In this document: in pieces, positions 55,334-63,864 of the stretch | How positions within the stretch are numbered: the stretch's first letter is position 1 | Layout: each line of letters opens with the position of its first letter | NCBI RefSeq assembly: GCF_003751805.1 | Contig: NZ_RKHQ01000001.1 | Coordinates: forward strand, 868,001-932,000 | DNA length: 64,000 nt | Reading direction: 5' to 3' | Origin: Salana multivorans | Lineage (GTDB): Bacteria; Actinomycetota; Actinomycetes; Actinomycetales; Beutenbergiaceae | Position numbers and translations under genes: made by a program | The notes under the pieces: generated by a model | The model's database searches: none | The model's input: the letters and a program-made list of their open reading frames with translations, nothing else | What the model was told of the DNA's origin: nothing

Positions 55334-55867
55334 TCAGGCGGCGGAGGGCAGGCGGGCGGCGCTCGGGACGCGGACGTCGACCTCGACCGGCCACGGCAGC
55401 CGGATCGTCGCCGTGAACGCGTCGCCGCCGAACCGGGTCGGGATCGCGGGCGGCGTCCGGAGCGCCTCGCGCACGGCGTCGAGGACGAGGGCGAGGTCGC
55501 GCGGGTCGCGCACCTCGACCGCTGCCCGCCCGCCTGCGATGCCGGCCAGGGCGACCGCGTCCCGGGCGACGCGCGCCGCGTCGTCGTCGGTGTGCACCCG
55601 GTCGAGACGGACGACGACGTCGACCGCCCCGCCGAGCAGGCGCAGGAGCCGCGACGCGACGGCGGCCGCGCCCGGGCCGGCGACCACGAGGTCGCGGCGG
55701 CCGCGGGCGAGCCAGCGCTGGACGTCGGCGACGAGGACGTGGAAGGGCACCGCGGCGTCGAGCTCGATGGCGACCGGCGCGACCGAGGGGGCGGGTCGCG
55801 CCGCGCGGGAGGCGGGACGGGTGGCGGCGCGACGGGAGGTGCGGCGGCGGGACGGGGCGAGGGACAT
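55334..55867 (-). CDS. Hypothetical protein
   Basis: 177 aa. Arg/Ala-rich N-terminus (about 45 residues) then an alternating helix-strand region (AIELDAAVPFHVLVADVQRWLARGRRDLVVAG...VDVVVRLDRVHTDDDAARVARDAVAL). No family recognised and no cysteines. Start at ATG 55867; Arg/Pro-rich codons upstream are not convincing. A short leaderless ORF precedes it. Confidence 0.6.
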   Translation of the reverse strand: MSLAPSRRRTSRRAATRPASRAARPAPSVAPVAIELDAAVPFHVLVADVQRWLARGRRDLVVAGPGAAAVASRLLRLLGGAVDVVVRLDRVHTDDDAARVARDAVALAGIAGGRAAVEVRDPRDLALVLDAVREALRTPPAIPTRFGGDAFTATIRLPWPVEVDVRVPSAARLPSAA

Positions 55868-55916
55868 GGGGGCTCCGCTGGGAGTCGGGACGGTGGCCGG
55901 GGTTGCCCGGCGCACC

Positions 55917-55991
55917 TCAGCGGTGGCCGGGCTCCGGCATACAGTCCGGACGCGCGACGCGGAGCTCGCGGGTGGGGTCTGGCCTCGTCAT
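55917..55991 (-). CDS. Possible leaderless 24-residue leader peptide
   Basis: ATG 55991 is preceded by TAGCGT (55999-56004) with exactly 7 nt between, the same geometry as many genes here. The peptide begins MTRPDPTRELRVARPDC and ends 49 nt before the start of the 55334-55867 gene. Short Arg-rich leaderless peptides often act as attenuation leaders in actinobacteria. Not proven. Confidence 0.4.
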   Translation of the reverse strand: MTRPDPTRELRVARPDCMPEPGHR

Positions 55992-56126
55992 GCGGACGAC
56001 GCTAGGGGCTGCACCCAGCCCGACGGAGGGACGGCGGAAACGTCCCGGATCCTGAGACGCAGCCGTCGGGCGCTCGGGAGCTGAGCCCCGGCGCGCCGGG
56101 TCGACGCCGGCACGGTGCGCGGGCAG

Positions 56127-56165
56127 CACGACGCGCCCGGGCCGTTCGGCTCCGGGCGCGTCGTG
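56127..56165 (-). terminator. Terminator after the DUF1540 gene
   Basis: CACGACGCGCCCGG pairs with CCGGGCGCGTCGTG: a 14-bp perfect stem with an 11-nt loop that can itself pair (GCCG/CGGC), 50 nt past the DUF1540 stop. A second 7-bp hairpin sits at 56186-56203. The rest of 55868-56214 carries only the leader-peptide ORF. Confidence 0.75.
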
Positions 56166-56214
56166 AGTCGCGGGCTGGACGCACCGCGCCGATCGCTCGG
56201 CGCGGCGTCCGGGA

Positions 56215-56502
56215 TCAGCGCGGCGTGTAGGTGAGGCAGTTCGCGGTGCCGCCGCCGGGGCCGACGCGGACGGCCTCGGCCGAGCACTCGAGCTCGGAGT
56301 TGAACACGCAGTCGGTGCGCTGGCACGCGCCGACCTGGGCGACGACGCGGTCGAGCCCGCCGCGCGCCGAGATGTCGATGAACGTGGCGCAGTCGGCCTC
56401 GCCGTCGATCGTCACGGCGAAGGCGGTGCAGCCGTCGTGGTTGTAGGAGCACCCAGCCACCGAGCACTCGACGACGTGGGGCATCTCGATGAGAGCGGCC
56501 AT
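56215..56502 (-). CDS. Double DUF1540 cysteine-rich protein
   Basis: 95 aa, two tandem copies of a four-cysteine module: VECSVAGCSYNHDGC...DCATF (residues about 9-42) and GACQRTDCVFN...ECSAE...NCLTY (about 55-90). Each probably binds one metal ion, zinc or iron. Function unknown. GAGGAGGAA ribosome site, good promoter, and a strong terminator, so it is a well-expressed single-gene unit. Confidence 0.88.
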   Translation of the reverse strand: MAALIEMPHVVECSVAGCSYNHDGCTAFAVTIDGEADCATFIDISARGGLDRVVAQVGACQRTDCVFNSELECSAEAVRVGPGGGTANCLTYTPR

Positions 56503-56544
56503 GATTTCCTCCTCGCTGCGGTCCGCTGTTGCGGAATTACCGTC

Positions 56545-56573
56545 AGAGTAGGCCGGTCGAACCAATTACACAA
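56545..56573 (-). promoter_or_regulatory. Promoter of the DUF1540 gene
   Basis: Minus-strand TTGTGT (56568-56573), 17-bp spacer, TACTCT (56545-56550). Lies in an unusually AT-rich patch (about 56520-56670). Confidence 0.65.
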
Positions 56574-56704
56574 CGAAGTTTAGGCTCCCCTTCCCTTGGA
56601 ACCACGCCATTCTCATGCAATTAGGAAACGTCTCCGGCGCAGATATATTTACGCAACACTCGCCTTTCCGAACGGCCCGCGGGACGGGCGTCTACGGTGG
56701 GCAC

Positions 56705-57280
56705 GTGCGGTGGCGAGGACCGGGGGCCCGGGCGGAGACGGCGCGGCTGAGCCGGCTCGACGCGGTCCGGCCGCGCGCCTACGCCGCCCTCAGCGAGGTC
56801 GAGCGCGCCCGGCTCGCGACCCTGTCGGACGCCGCGGCGGACGAGGTGCTGCTCGGTCGCTGGCTCCTGCGCTCACTCGCGGCCGAGGCCGTCCCGGGCG
56901 CCGAGCCGCAGGACGTCGTCGTCGAGGCGACCTGCCCCGCCTGCGGCCGCGAGCACGGCCGCCCCACGCTCCCCGGTCTGGGGCTGCTCGGCAGCATCGC
57001 GCACGCGGGCGGGCTCGTCGTCGCGGCCGTCGCGCGGCGGGACGCCTGGTCCGCGGTCGGGATCGACACCGAGCCGGTCGGCGCGCAGGGCCTCGGCGAG
57101 GCCGAGCTGCTGCGGTGGACCGAGCGCGAGGCGATCGGCAAGGCCCTTGGCGTCGGGATCGTCGAGCACGTCGCCCTCGACCCCGCGGCCGGTCGCCCCG
57201 ACGACGCCGCTCGCCCCGACGGCTGGCGGCTCGAGCGGCTCGCGACCCCCGGCCACCTCACGACGCTCGCCCTGCGCTGA
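56705..57280 (+). CDS. 4'-phosphopantetheinyl transferase family protein
   Basis: 191 aa. Transfers phosphopantetheine from CoA to a carrier-protein serine. The pseudo-dimeric fold shows LLGRWLLRSLAA early, the metal motif VGIDTEPV and WTEREAIGKALGVGI, matching the (I/V)GxDxE and WxxKEAxxKAxG signatures, though Lys is replaced in the first position of the second. GTG start with TACGGT at 56693-56698, 6 nt away. The nearby Pls-type synthetase has a carrier domain that needs such activation. Confidence 0.82.
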   Translation: MRWRGPGARAETARLSRLDAVRPRAYAALSEVERARLATLSDAAADEVLLGRWLLRSLAAEAVPGAEPQDVVVEATCPACGREHGRPTLPGLGLLGSIAHAGGLVVAAVARRDAWSAVGIDTEPVGAQGLGEAELLRWTEREAIGKALGVGIVEHVALDPAAGRPDDAARPDGWRLERLATPGHLTTLALR

Positions 57281-57344
57281 CCGCGGCGCGCGCCGCTGCC
57301 CCGGACCACGGCCCGCCCCGACGGACGGTGACGACGAACGACGG

Positions 57345-58670
57345 CTACGGCAGCGCGGGCAGCCCCGGCCGGCGCAGCCACGCGTCGAACAGTCCCGCGA
57401 GGTCCCGCCCCGTTCGCTCGCGCACGTGGGCCTCGAAGTCCTCGGTCGAGACGACCGAGTGCCGCCGGTCGTGGGTCCAGGACCGCACGACGTCGAAGAA
57501 CGCCTCGTCGCCCAGCTCGGTCCGCAGCGCGTGCAGCGTGAGGGCGCCGCGCTCGTAGACCCGGTCGTCGAACATGTCGGCCGGGCCGGGATCGGCCAGG
57601 ACGAGATCCTGCGGCTGGCCGGCGAGCCGCGCGTGGAAGCGCGCCGCGAGCTCCGCGGCGCTCGGCCCGCCCGAGGCCTGCGACCAGATCCACTCCGAGT
57701 AGCAGGCGAACCCCTCGTTGAGCCAGATGTGGCGCCACTGCCGCACGCCGACGGAGTTCCCGAACCACTGGTGCGCCAGCTCGTGCGCGATCAGGCGGTC
57801 CGAGCCCTGGTCGCCCAGCACGTGGTTGGAGCCGAACGTCGCCATGCCCTGCGCCTCGGTCGGGATCTCCAGCTCGTCGTCGGTCACGACGACCGCGTAC
57901 CCGGGCAGCGGGTAGGGCCCGAACGCCTCGACGAACGTCGCCATCATGGCCGGCACGCGCGCGTGGACGTCCGCCCGCACCCGCTGGCGCAGCCGCGAGG
58001 GGTAGAGCACCGAGCCGGGCACGCCGCCGAGGTCGATCTCGTCCTCGACGTAGCGGCCGACCTGGACGGTCGCGAGGTATGGCGCCGCCGGAACGTCCTG
58101 GTGGAACCGCCAGACCCGGTCGCCCCCGACGGTGCCGTGGCTCCCCGGCACCCCGTTGGTCCGCACCCGGTAGCCCTTCTCGGCGCGCACCTGGATCCGG
58201 TAGCGCGACTTGCGCGCGGGGGTGTCGTTGCACGGGAACCAGGTCGCCGACCCGACCGGCTGCGACGCGACCAGCGAGCCGTCCTCGAGCTCCTCCCAGC
58301 CGATCGTCCCCCACCGGGTCCGCCGCGGTCGCGGCTTGCCCGCGTAGTCGACCTCGACGCTCAGGCGCGTCCCGGCGGGGACCGCCGCCGGCAGCCGGAC
58401 CGTCAGCTTGGTCGCGCTCTGCGCGTGCTTCGCCCGCCGCCCGTCGACCCGCGTCTCGCCGACGCTCAGCCCGACGAGGTCGAGCTGCAGCCGCGTCAGG
58501 GGCGCCAGTACGAGGACCGAGAGCACGGCCGTGCCCTGGAGCCGGTTGGTCCGCACCTGGTAGTGCAGGTCGAGGTCGTAGGACTCGACGTGGTAGCCGT
58601 CGTTCCCGGAGTCGGGCGTGTAGGGGTCGACCGCCGGCGGGTACCGGTCGATGGGGACGTCGACGGACAT
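57345..58670 (-). CDS. M1 family zinc aminopeptidase
   Basis: 441 aa, cytoplasmic (no signal peptide). N-terminal beta domain (residues 20-200), then the gluzincin site HELAHQWFGNSV with the third zinc ligand Glu 18 residues later in WLNEGFACY. GMATFG upstream is the variant of the GxMEN substrate-binding motif in which the Glu-Asn is replaced, so classical aminopeptidase specificity may be altered. It lies 38 bp downstream of the Pls-type gene on the same strand. In epsilon-polylysine producers a comparable M1-type enzyme degrades the polymer. Confidence 0.9.
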   Translation of the reverse strand: MSVDVPIDRYPPAVDPYTPDSGNDGYHVESYDLDLHYQVRTNRLQGTAVLSVLVLAPLTRLQLDLVGLSVGETRVDGRRAKHAQSATKLTVRLPAAVPAGTRLSVEVDYAGKPRPRRTRWGTIGWEELEDGSLVASQPVGSATWFPCNDTPARKSRYRIQVRAEKGYRVRTNGVPGSHGTVGGDRVWRFHQDVPAAPYLATVQVGRYVEDEIDLGGVPGSVLYPSRLRQRVRADVHARVPAMMATFVEAFGPYPLPGYAVVVTDDELEIPTEAQGMATFGSNHVLGDQGSDRLIAHELAHQWFGNSVGVRQWRHIWLNEGFACYSEWIWSQASGGPSAAELAARFHARLAGQPQDLVLADPGPADMFDDRVYERGALTLHALRTELGDEAFFDVVRSWTHDRRHSVVSTEDFEAHVRERTGRDLAGLFDAWLRRPGLPALP

Positions 58671-58708
58671 GGCACGACCTTCGGGGGCGACGAGGGGACC
58701 TGGGGAGC

Positions 58709-61700
58709 CTAGTCGGCCGATCCCCGGCCCGAGTACTGCCGGACGCGGACCGAGCGCCACGGCCCGATCGGGTTGCCGCTCCACCGGCTGCCCATCGGGA
58801 CCGTCTCCCCGCGCATGACGAGCGACGCCGGCCCGACGGTCGCGTAGGCGTCGATCGAGGCCGCCGGGAGGATGACGGAGTGCGGCCCGAGCGTCGCCCC
58901 CTCCTCGATCCGGACCGTGTCGATGCTCATGATCCGGTCGTGGAACAGGTGCGTCTGCACGACGCAGCCGCGGTTGACGGTGGCCCCGTCGCCGAGCTCG
59001 ACCAGGTCCGGCTCGGGGAACCAGTACGACTCGCACCACACGCCGCGGCCGATCCGGACGCCGAGCGTGCGCAGCCACAGGGCGAGCACCGGCGAGCCCC
59101 CGGCCGCGTTCGCGAACCACGGCGCGGCCATCATCTCGGTGAACGTGTCCGCCACCTCGGTGCGCCAGACGAAGCTCGACCACAGCGGGTGCTCGCCCGC
59201 GCGGATCGGCCCGACGATGAGCCACTTCGCCGCCGTCGTGGTCAGCGCCGCGACGACCGCGGCCACCGCGAGCACGACGCCGGACGCGAGAGCCGCCCAC
59301 CACACGCCCCACGTCGCGGCCGCCCACGCGAGCGTCAGCATGACGGTCACGCCGAGGGCGCACGTGAGGACGACGGGCACGATCCGGGTCGCCTCCCACA
59401 GGGCGCGGGCGACGCGCAGTCGCAGCGGCGGCGCATACGTGAGCGACTCGTCGCCGTCGTTCGGCACGCGCCGCAGGCGCACCGGCGGCGAGCCGAGCCA
59501 GGACGAGCCGGCCTTGGCCTTCGCCGGCGCGAGGGACAGGACGGCGACGAGGCCGTCGCGCGGGACCCGGTGGCCGGCCCCCGCCATGCCGGAGTTGCCG
59601 AGGAAGGCGCGCTTGCCGATGCTGGCCGGCGCGAGCCGGAGCCAGCCACCGCGCAGCTCGTAGGAGGCGACCATCGTGTCGTCAGCGAGGAAGGCACCGT
59701 CGGCGATCGTCGTCATCGACGGGATGAGGAGCACGGTCGACGCCTCGACCCCCGGCCCGACCCGCGCGCCGAGCAGCCGCAGCCACGCCGGCGTCGCCAG
59801 GCTGGAGTAGAGCGGGAAGAGCAGGGTTCGGGCGGAGTCGAGGAGCCGCTCGATGGTCCAGGCCTGCCACGCGACGCGGCCCTGGACCGGGTGGTCGCCG
59901 GCCGTGAGCCGGATCGAGGCCAGGCGGGTGAGGCCGACGACTAGGGCGGCGAACACGACGCCGGACACCAGCACCCCAGGCACGAGCCAGCGCACGGCCG
60001 CGAGCGCGAGCTCGCCCCACGTCTGCGCACCGCGGGCGCCGTGGCCGATCACCGCCAGCCCGGCCGCGAACGACCCGAGCGGCAGGATCGCGAGCACGAC
60101 GGCGCTCACCGCGTAGGCCAGCCGCCAGACGGGGCGACGCGGCGGGGCCTCGGCCGGCCAGTCGCCGTCCCCGCCCGGTCCCGTCTCGTGCACCCGGACG
60201 GCGGGCGACCCCGCCCACGAGGAGAACGCCTTGACCTTGCCGAACACGGCCGAGCCCGGGGCGACGTGCGCGCCGCGGCCGATCCGGGTGCCGGGAGCGA
60301 GCGTCGAGCGGGCGCCGACCGTCGCGTCGTCCTGGATCTCGACGTGGCCGATGCGGACGACCTCGCCGTCGACCCAGTAGCCGGCGAGGTCGACCTCCGG
60401 CTCGATCGATGCGCCGTCGCCGACCGTGAGCATGCCGGTGACCGGCGGCAGGGTGTGCAGCACGACGTGCCGGCCGATCCGCGCGCCGAGTGTCCGCGCG
60501 TACCAGGTCACCCAGGGCGCGCCCGCGAGGCTGACCGCGTCGATCTGCTGGCCGATCTGCTCGGCGAGCCACAGTCGCAGGTGCACGGAGCCGCCGCGCG
60601 GGTGGTCGCCGGGCTCGACGCCGCGCAGCAGCAGCCGGGCCGCGAGCGCCGCGACGGCCATCCGCCCCCACGGCGTGCCGAGGACGAGCACCGCGACGCC
60701 GAGCACCCACCACGACGTGACCGGCAGGAGACCGACGGGACCGGGGCCGCTCGCGCCGGCGAACGTGACGACGACGTTGGACGCGAGCAGCACCCACAGC
60801 AGCCAGCGCGCGCCCTGGAGCACGTAGAGCGGCACGTGCACGAGCGTCTGGAGCACCTGGGCACGGCGCGGCGTCGGGGCCGGCCGGGTGAAGGTGGCGG
60901 GGGCGTCCCGGGTGAGCGCGGCGCCGAGCATCTCGGCCTGGGCACCGAACCGCGGTCGGTCGTACAGCTCGGCGACCGTCGTCTCCGGGCGCCTCGCCCG
61001 CAGCCGCGAGACGAGCTGCGCTGCCGCGAGGGACCCGCCGCCGAGGTCGAAGAAGTCGGCGTCGGGCGACGCGACGGACACGCCGAGCACGGCCTCCCAC
61101 TGCTCGGCCAGCCACTCCTGCTCCGGTGCGACGCCCGGCCCGTCGGCCTCGGCGCCCGGGAGCGGCCACGGCAGCGCGTCGCGGTCGACCTTCCCCGACG
61201 TGCGGGTGGGGAGGTCGTCGACGACGGCGAGCAGCGGCACCAGCGCCGCCGGCAGCTCCTGCGCGAGCCGGGCCCGCGCGGCCTGCCGGTCGAGCTCGCC
61301 CGCCACGGTGAGGTAGCCGACGAGCAGCGGCGTCCCGGCGGCGTTGCGACGGACGGCGGCCGCGGCGCCGGTCACGCCGGGCAGGAGCTGGAGCGCGTTC
61401 TCGACCTCGCCCAGCTCGATCCGCCGGCCGCCGATCTTCACCTGGTCGTCGGCGCGCCCGACGAACAGCAGACCGGCCTCCTCGAACCGGACGAGGTCGC
61501 CGGAGCGGTAGGCGCGGGCCCAGCCGAGGCTCGGGAGCTCCGCGTACTTCTCGGCGTCCTTGACGGGGTCGAGGTAGCGCGCCAGGCCGACGCCGCCGAT
61601 GACCAGCTCGCCGACCTCGCCCTCGGCGACCGGCTCGCCGGACGCGTCGACGACGGCGAGCGCCCATCCCTGCAGCGGCAGCCCGATCCGCACGGGACCG

Positions 61701-62677
61701 ACCCCGTCGAGCGGCGCGGCGCACGCGACGACCGTCGCCTCGGTCGGCCCGTAGGTGTTCCAGACCTCGCGGCCGTCGGCGACCAGCCGGGCGGCCAGCT
61801 CGGGTGGGCAGGCCTCGCCGCCGAAGATGAGGAGACGCACGTTCTCGATCGACTCCGGCGGCCACAGCGCCGCGAGCGTCGGAACGGTCGAGACGACGCT
61901 GATCGCGCGGCGCTGCAGCCACGGACCGAGGTCCTCCCCCGACCGGACGAGCGCGCGGGGCGCCGGCACCAGGCAGGCGCCCGAGCGCCACGCGAGCCAC
62001 ATCTCCTCGCAGCTCGCGTCGAAGGCCACCGACAGGCCGGCCAGCACGCGGTCGCCGGGCCCCAGCGGGTCGTCGGCGAGGAACAGGTCGGCCTCGGCGT
62101 CGACGAACGCCGCGGCGCTGCGGTGGGAGACCGCGACGCCCTTGGGCGTGCCCGTCGAGCCCGACGTGAAGATGATCCACGCGTCGTCCTGCGGCCGCGG
62201 CTCGTTCGTTGACGTGTCGTCGGCGGCACCGATCGCGTCGGCGACCGGGGCGTAGCCGTCCGGGCCGACGACGCCGACGACCCGCGCCTCGCCGAGGACG
62301 AGGGCTGCGCGCTCCTCGGGGTCGTCGGCATCGACCGGAACGTAGGCAGCTCCCGCGGCGAGCACCGCGAGGATCCCGAGGTACAGCTCCCGCGCGCCCG
62401 AGGGGACGCGGACCCCGACGCGGTCGCCGCGGCGGACGCCGGCCGCGGCGAGCGACGCCGCCTCGCGCTCGACGGCCGCGAGCAGCTCGGCGTAGGTGAG
62501 CACGGGTGACTCGTCGTCGCCATCCGCCGCGAGGTCCGGCCTCCCCGCGAGCGACGGCGCATCGAGCGCCGGTGCGTCCGGGTGACGTGCCACGCTCGCG
62601 CGCAGCACGTCGAGCAGGGTGCGCGGCGCGGCGGCTCCGGCGGTCGCGTCGAGGACACCGGGTGCGCGACCAGGCAC
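58709..62677 (-). CDS. Pls/PosA family non-ribosomal peptide synthetase-like membrane enzyme
   Basis: 1322 aa. Residues 1-500: adenylation domain with IIFTSGSTGTPKGVAVSH (about 160-178), NTYGPTEATVV (about 310) and YRSGDLVRF (about 390). Residues 515-580: carrier domain with DFFDLGGGSLAAAQLVSRL (Ser attachment). From 620 on: six hydrophobic helices interleaved with three hexapeptide-like (left-handed helix) segments. Size and order match the epsilon-poly-L-lysine synthetase Pls of Streptomyces albulus and relatives. No condensation HHxxxDG motif, no thioesterase. GTG start with GGAGAGAGGGG upstream. Amino acid substrate is not known. Confidence 0.88.
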   Translation of the reverse strand: MPGRAPGVLDATAGAAAPRTLLDVLRASVARHPDAPALDAPSLAGRPDLAADGDDESPVLTYAELLAAVEREAASLAAAGVRRGDRVGVRVPSGARELYLGILAVLAAGAAYVPVDADDPEERAALVLGEARVVGVVGPDGYAPVADAIGAADDTSTNEPRPQDDAWIIFTSGSTGTPKGVAVSHRSAAAFVDAEADLFLADDPLGPGDRVLAGLSVAFDASCEEMWLAWRSGACLVPAPRALVRSGEDLGPWLQRRAISVVSTVPTLAALWPPESIENVRLLIFGGEACPPELAARLVADGREVWNTYGPTEATVVACAAPLDGVGPVRIGLPLQGWALAVVDASGEPVAEGEVGELVIGGVGLARYLDPVKDAEKYAELPSLGWARAYRSGDLVRFEEAGLLFVGRADDQVKIGGRRIELGEVENALQLLPGVTGAAAAVRRNAAGTPLLVGYLTVAGELDRQAARARLAQELPAALVPLLAVVDDLPTRTSGKVDRDALPWPLPGAEADGPGVAPEQEWLAEQWEAVLGVSVASPDADFFDLGGGSLAAAQLVSRLRARRPETTVAELYDRPRFGAQAEMLGAALTRDAPATFTRPAPTPRRAQVLQTLVHVPLYVLQGARWLLWVLLASNVVVTFAGASGPGPVGLLPVTSWWVLGVAVLVLGTPWGRMAVAALAARLLLRGVEPGDHPRGGSVHLRLWLAEQIGQQIDAVSLAGAPWVTWYARTLGARIGRHVVLHTLPPVTGMLTVGDGASIEPEVDLAGYWVDGEVVRIGHVEIQDDATVGARSTLAPGTRIGRGAHVAPGSAVFGKVKAFSSWAGSPAVRVHETGPGGDGDWPAEAPPRRPVWRLAYAVSAVVLAILPLGSFAAGLAVIGHGARGAQTWGELALAAVRWLVPGVLVSGVVFAALVVGLTRLASIRLTAGDHPVQGRVAWQAWTIERLLDSARTLLFPLYSSLATPAWLRLLGARVGPGVEASTVLLIPSMTTIADGAFLADDTMVASYELRGGWLRLAPASIGKRAFLGNSGMAGAGHRVPRDGLVAVLSLAPAKAKAGSSWLGSPPVRLRRVPNDGDESLTYAPPLRLRVARALWEATRIVPVVLTCALGVTVMLTLAWAAATWGVWWAALASGVVLAVAAVVAALTTTAAKWLIVGPIRAGEHPLWSSFVWRTEVADTFTEMMAAPWFANAAGGSPVLALWLRTLGVRIGRGVWCESYWFPEPDLVELGDGATVNRGCVVQTHLFHDRIMSIDTVRIEEGATLGPHSVILPAASIDAYATVGPASLVMRGETVPMGSRWSGNPIGPWRSVRVRQYSGRGSAD

Positions 62678-62820
62678 GGGTGCCCCTCTCTCCTCGGTCG
62701 GTCCAGCGGCCCGACGCGGGCGACGAGCGCCCGGTGATCCTCGCTCCGCATTCTGCCCGAGCGAGGTGAACGGGACCTGAACGAGGCGTCGGGAGCCCGC
62801 GCGGCGGTACGCTCCCGGGC

Positions 62821-63864
62821 ATGACGGATGCGCAGCGCGCCACGGCCGACTGGCACCCCGACGTGCTCGGCGGCGAGGTCGCCGCGCGCTCGATCCCCCT
62901 CACCCCGGACCGCGCGGCGGCGGAGAGCCCGGGCGCCGCGCCGTTGACCGCGACGCTCGTCCGGATGGCCCCGCCGCGCCATCGCCGGGCGTACCTCTAC
63001 CTCCACGGGTTCTCGGACTACTTCTTCCAGACCGACTGGGCGAGGAGGCTGGGCGAGCGGACGCGCGGCGACTTCTACGCGATCGACCTGCGCCGCTACG
63101 GGCGCTCGCTCGGCCCCGACCAGCTCGCCGGCGACGTGCGCGACCTGGCCGAGTACGACGAGGAGCTGCTCGCCGCGATCGACCTCGTGCGCGCCGACGG
63201 CCACGACCAGGTCCTCCTCGTCGCCCACTCCACCGGCGGCCTCATCGCGCCGCTGTTCCTCTCCCGGCACCGCCGGGCGGTCGACGGTCTCGTCCTCAAC
63301 TCCCCGTGGTTCGACATCAACGACTCCGGTCTCATGCGCCTGGTGTCCGGTCCGCTCGCCCGCGCCCACGCGCTGCGCGACCCGCGACGGATCGTGAGCG
63401 AGCTCGGCCCGGGCTACACCGAGACGATCCACGCGAGCCGCGGCGGGGAGTTCGACTTCGACCTGGCCTGGAAGCCGTTCGAGGGGTTCCCCGTGCGCGC
63501 GGGCTGGCTCGCCGCGATCCGTCGCGGCCAGCACCAGCTCGCCCGCGGGCTGCACCTCGGCCTGCCGATCCTCATGTGCACGTCCAGCCGCAGCGGGGGC
63601 ACGAACGGGCGCGCGCCGCGGCCCGGCGACCACGACGCCAGCGACACGGTGCTCGACGTCCGGCACATGTGGCGCGCCGTGCCGACCCTCGGGCGCGACG
63701 TCGTGCTGCGGACCGTCCCGGGCGGACGCCACGACCTCGCGCTGTCGGCCGGGCCGGCCCGCGACGACTACCTCCACGCCGTCGTCGACTGGGTCGAGCA
63801 GCGGTTCGGCATCGAGGACGACGACGGCCCGGCCGACGACCCCGAGGAGCGTCGTGCCCGATAG
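62821..63864 (+). CDS. Alpha/beta hydrolase (serine aminopeptidase S33/lysophospholipase-like)
   Basis: 347 aa, no signal peptide. Oxyanion loop LYLHGFSDYFFQ, nucleophile elbow VAHSTGGLIA, acid Asp in DASDTVLD and catalytic His in GGRHDLALS. TACGCT at 62808-62813, 7 nt before ATG, suggests leaderless translation. Divergent from the Pls-type gene across 143 bp, so possibly co-regulated with it; substrate unknown. Confidence 0.88.
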   Translation: MTDAQRATADWHPDVLGGEVAARSIPLTPDRAAAESPGAAPLTATLVRMAPPRHRRAYLYLHGFSDYFFQTDWARRLGERTRGDFYAIDLRRYGRSLGPDQLAGDVRDLAEYDEELLAAIDLVRADGHDQVLLVAHSTGGLIAPLFLSRHRRAVDGLVLNSPWFDINDSGLMRLVSGPLARAHALRDPRRIVSELGPGYTETIHASRGGEFDFDLAWKPFEGFPVRAGWLAAIRRGQHQLARGLHLGLPILMCTSSRSGGTNGRAPRPGDHDASDTVLDVRHMWRAVPTLGRDVVLRTVPGGRHDLALSAGPARDDYLHAVVDWVEQRFGIEDDDGPADDPEERRAR

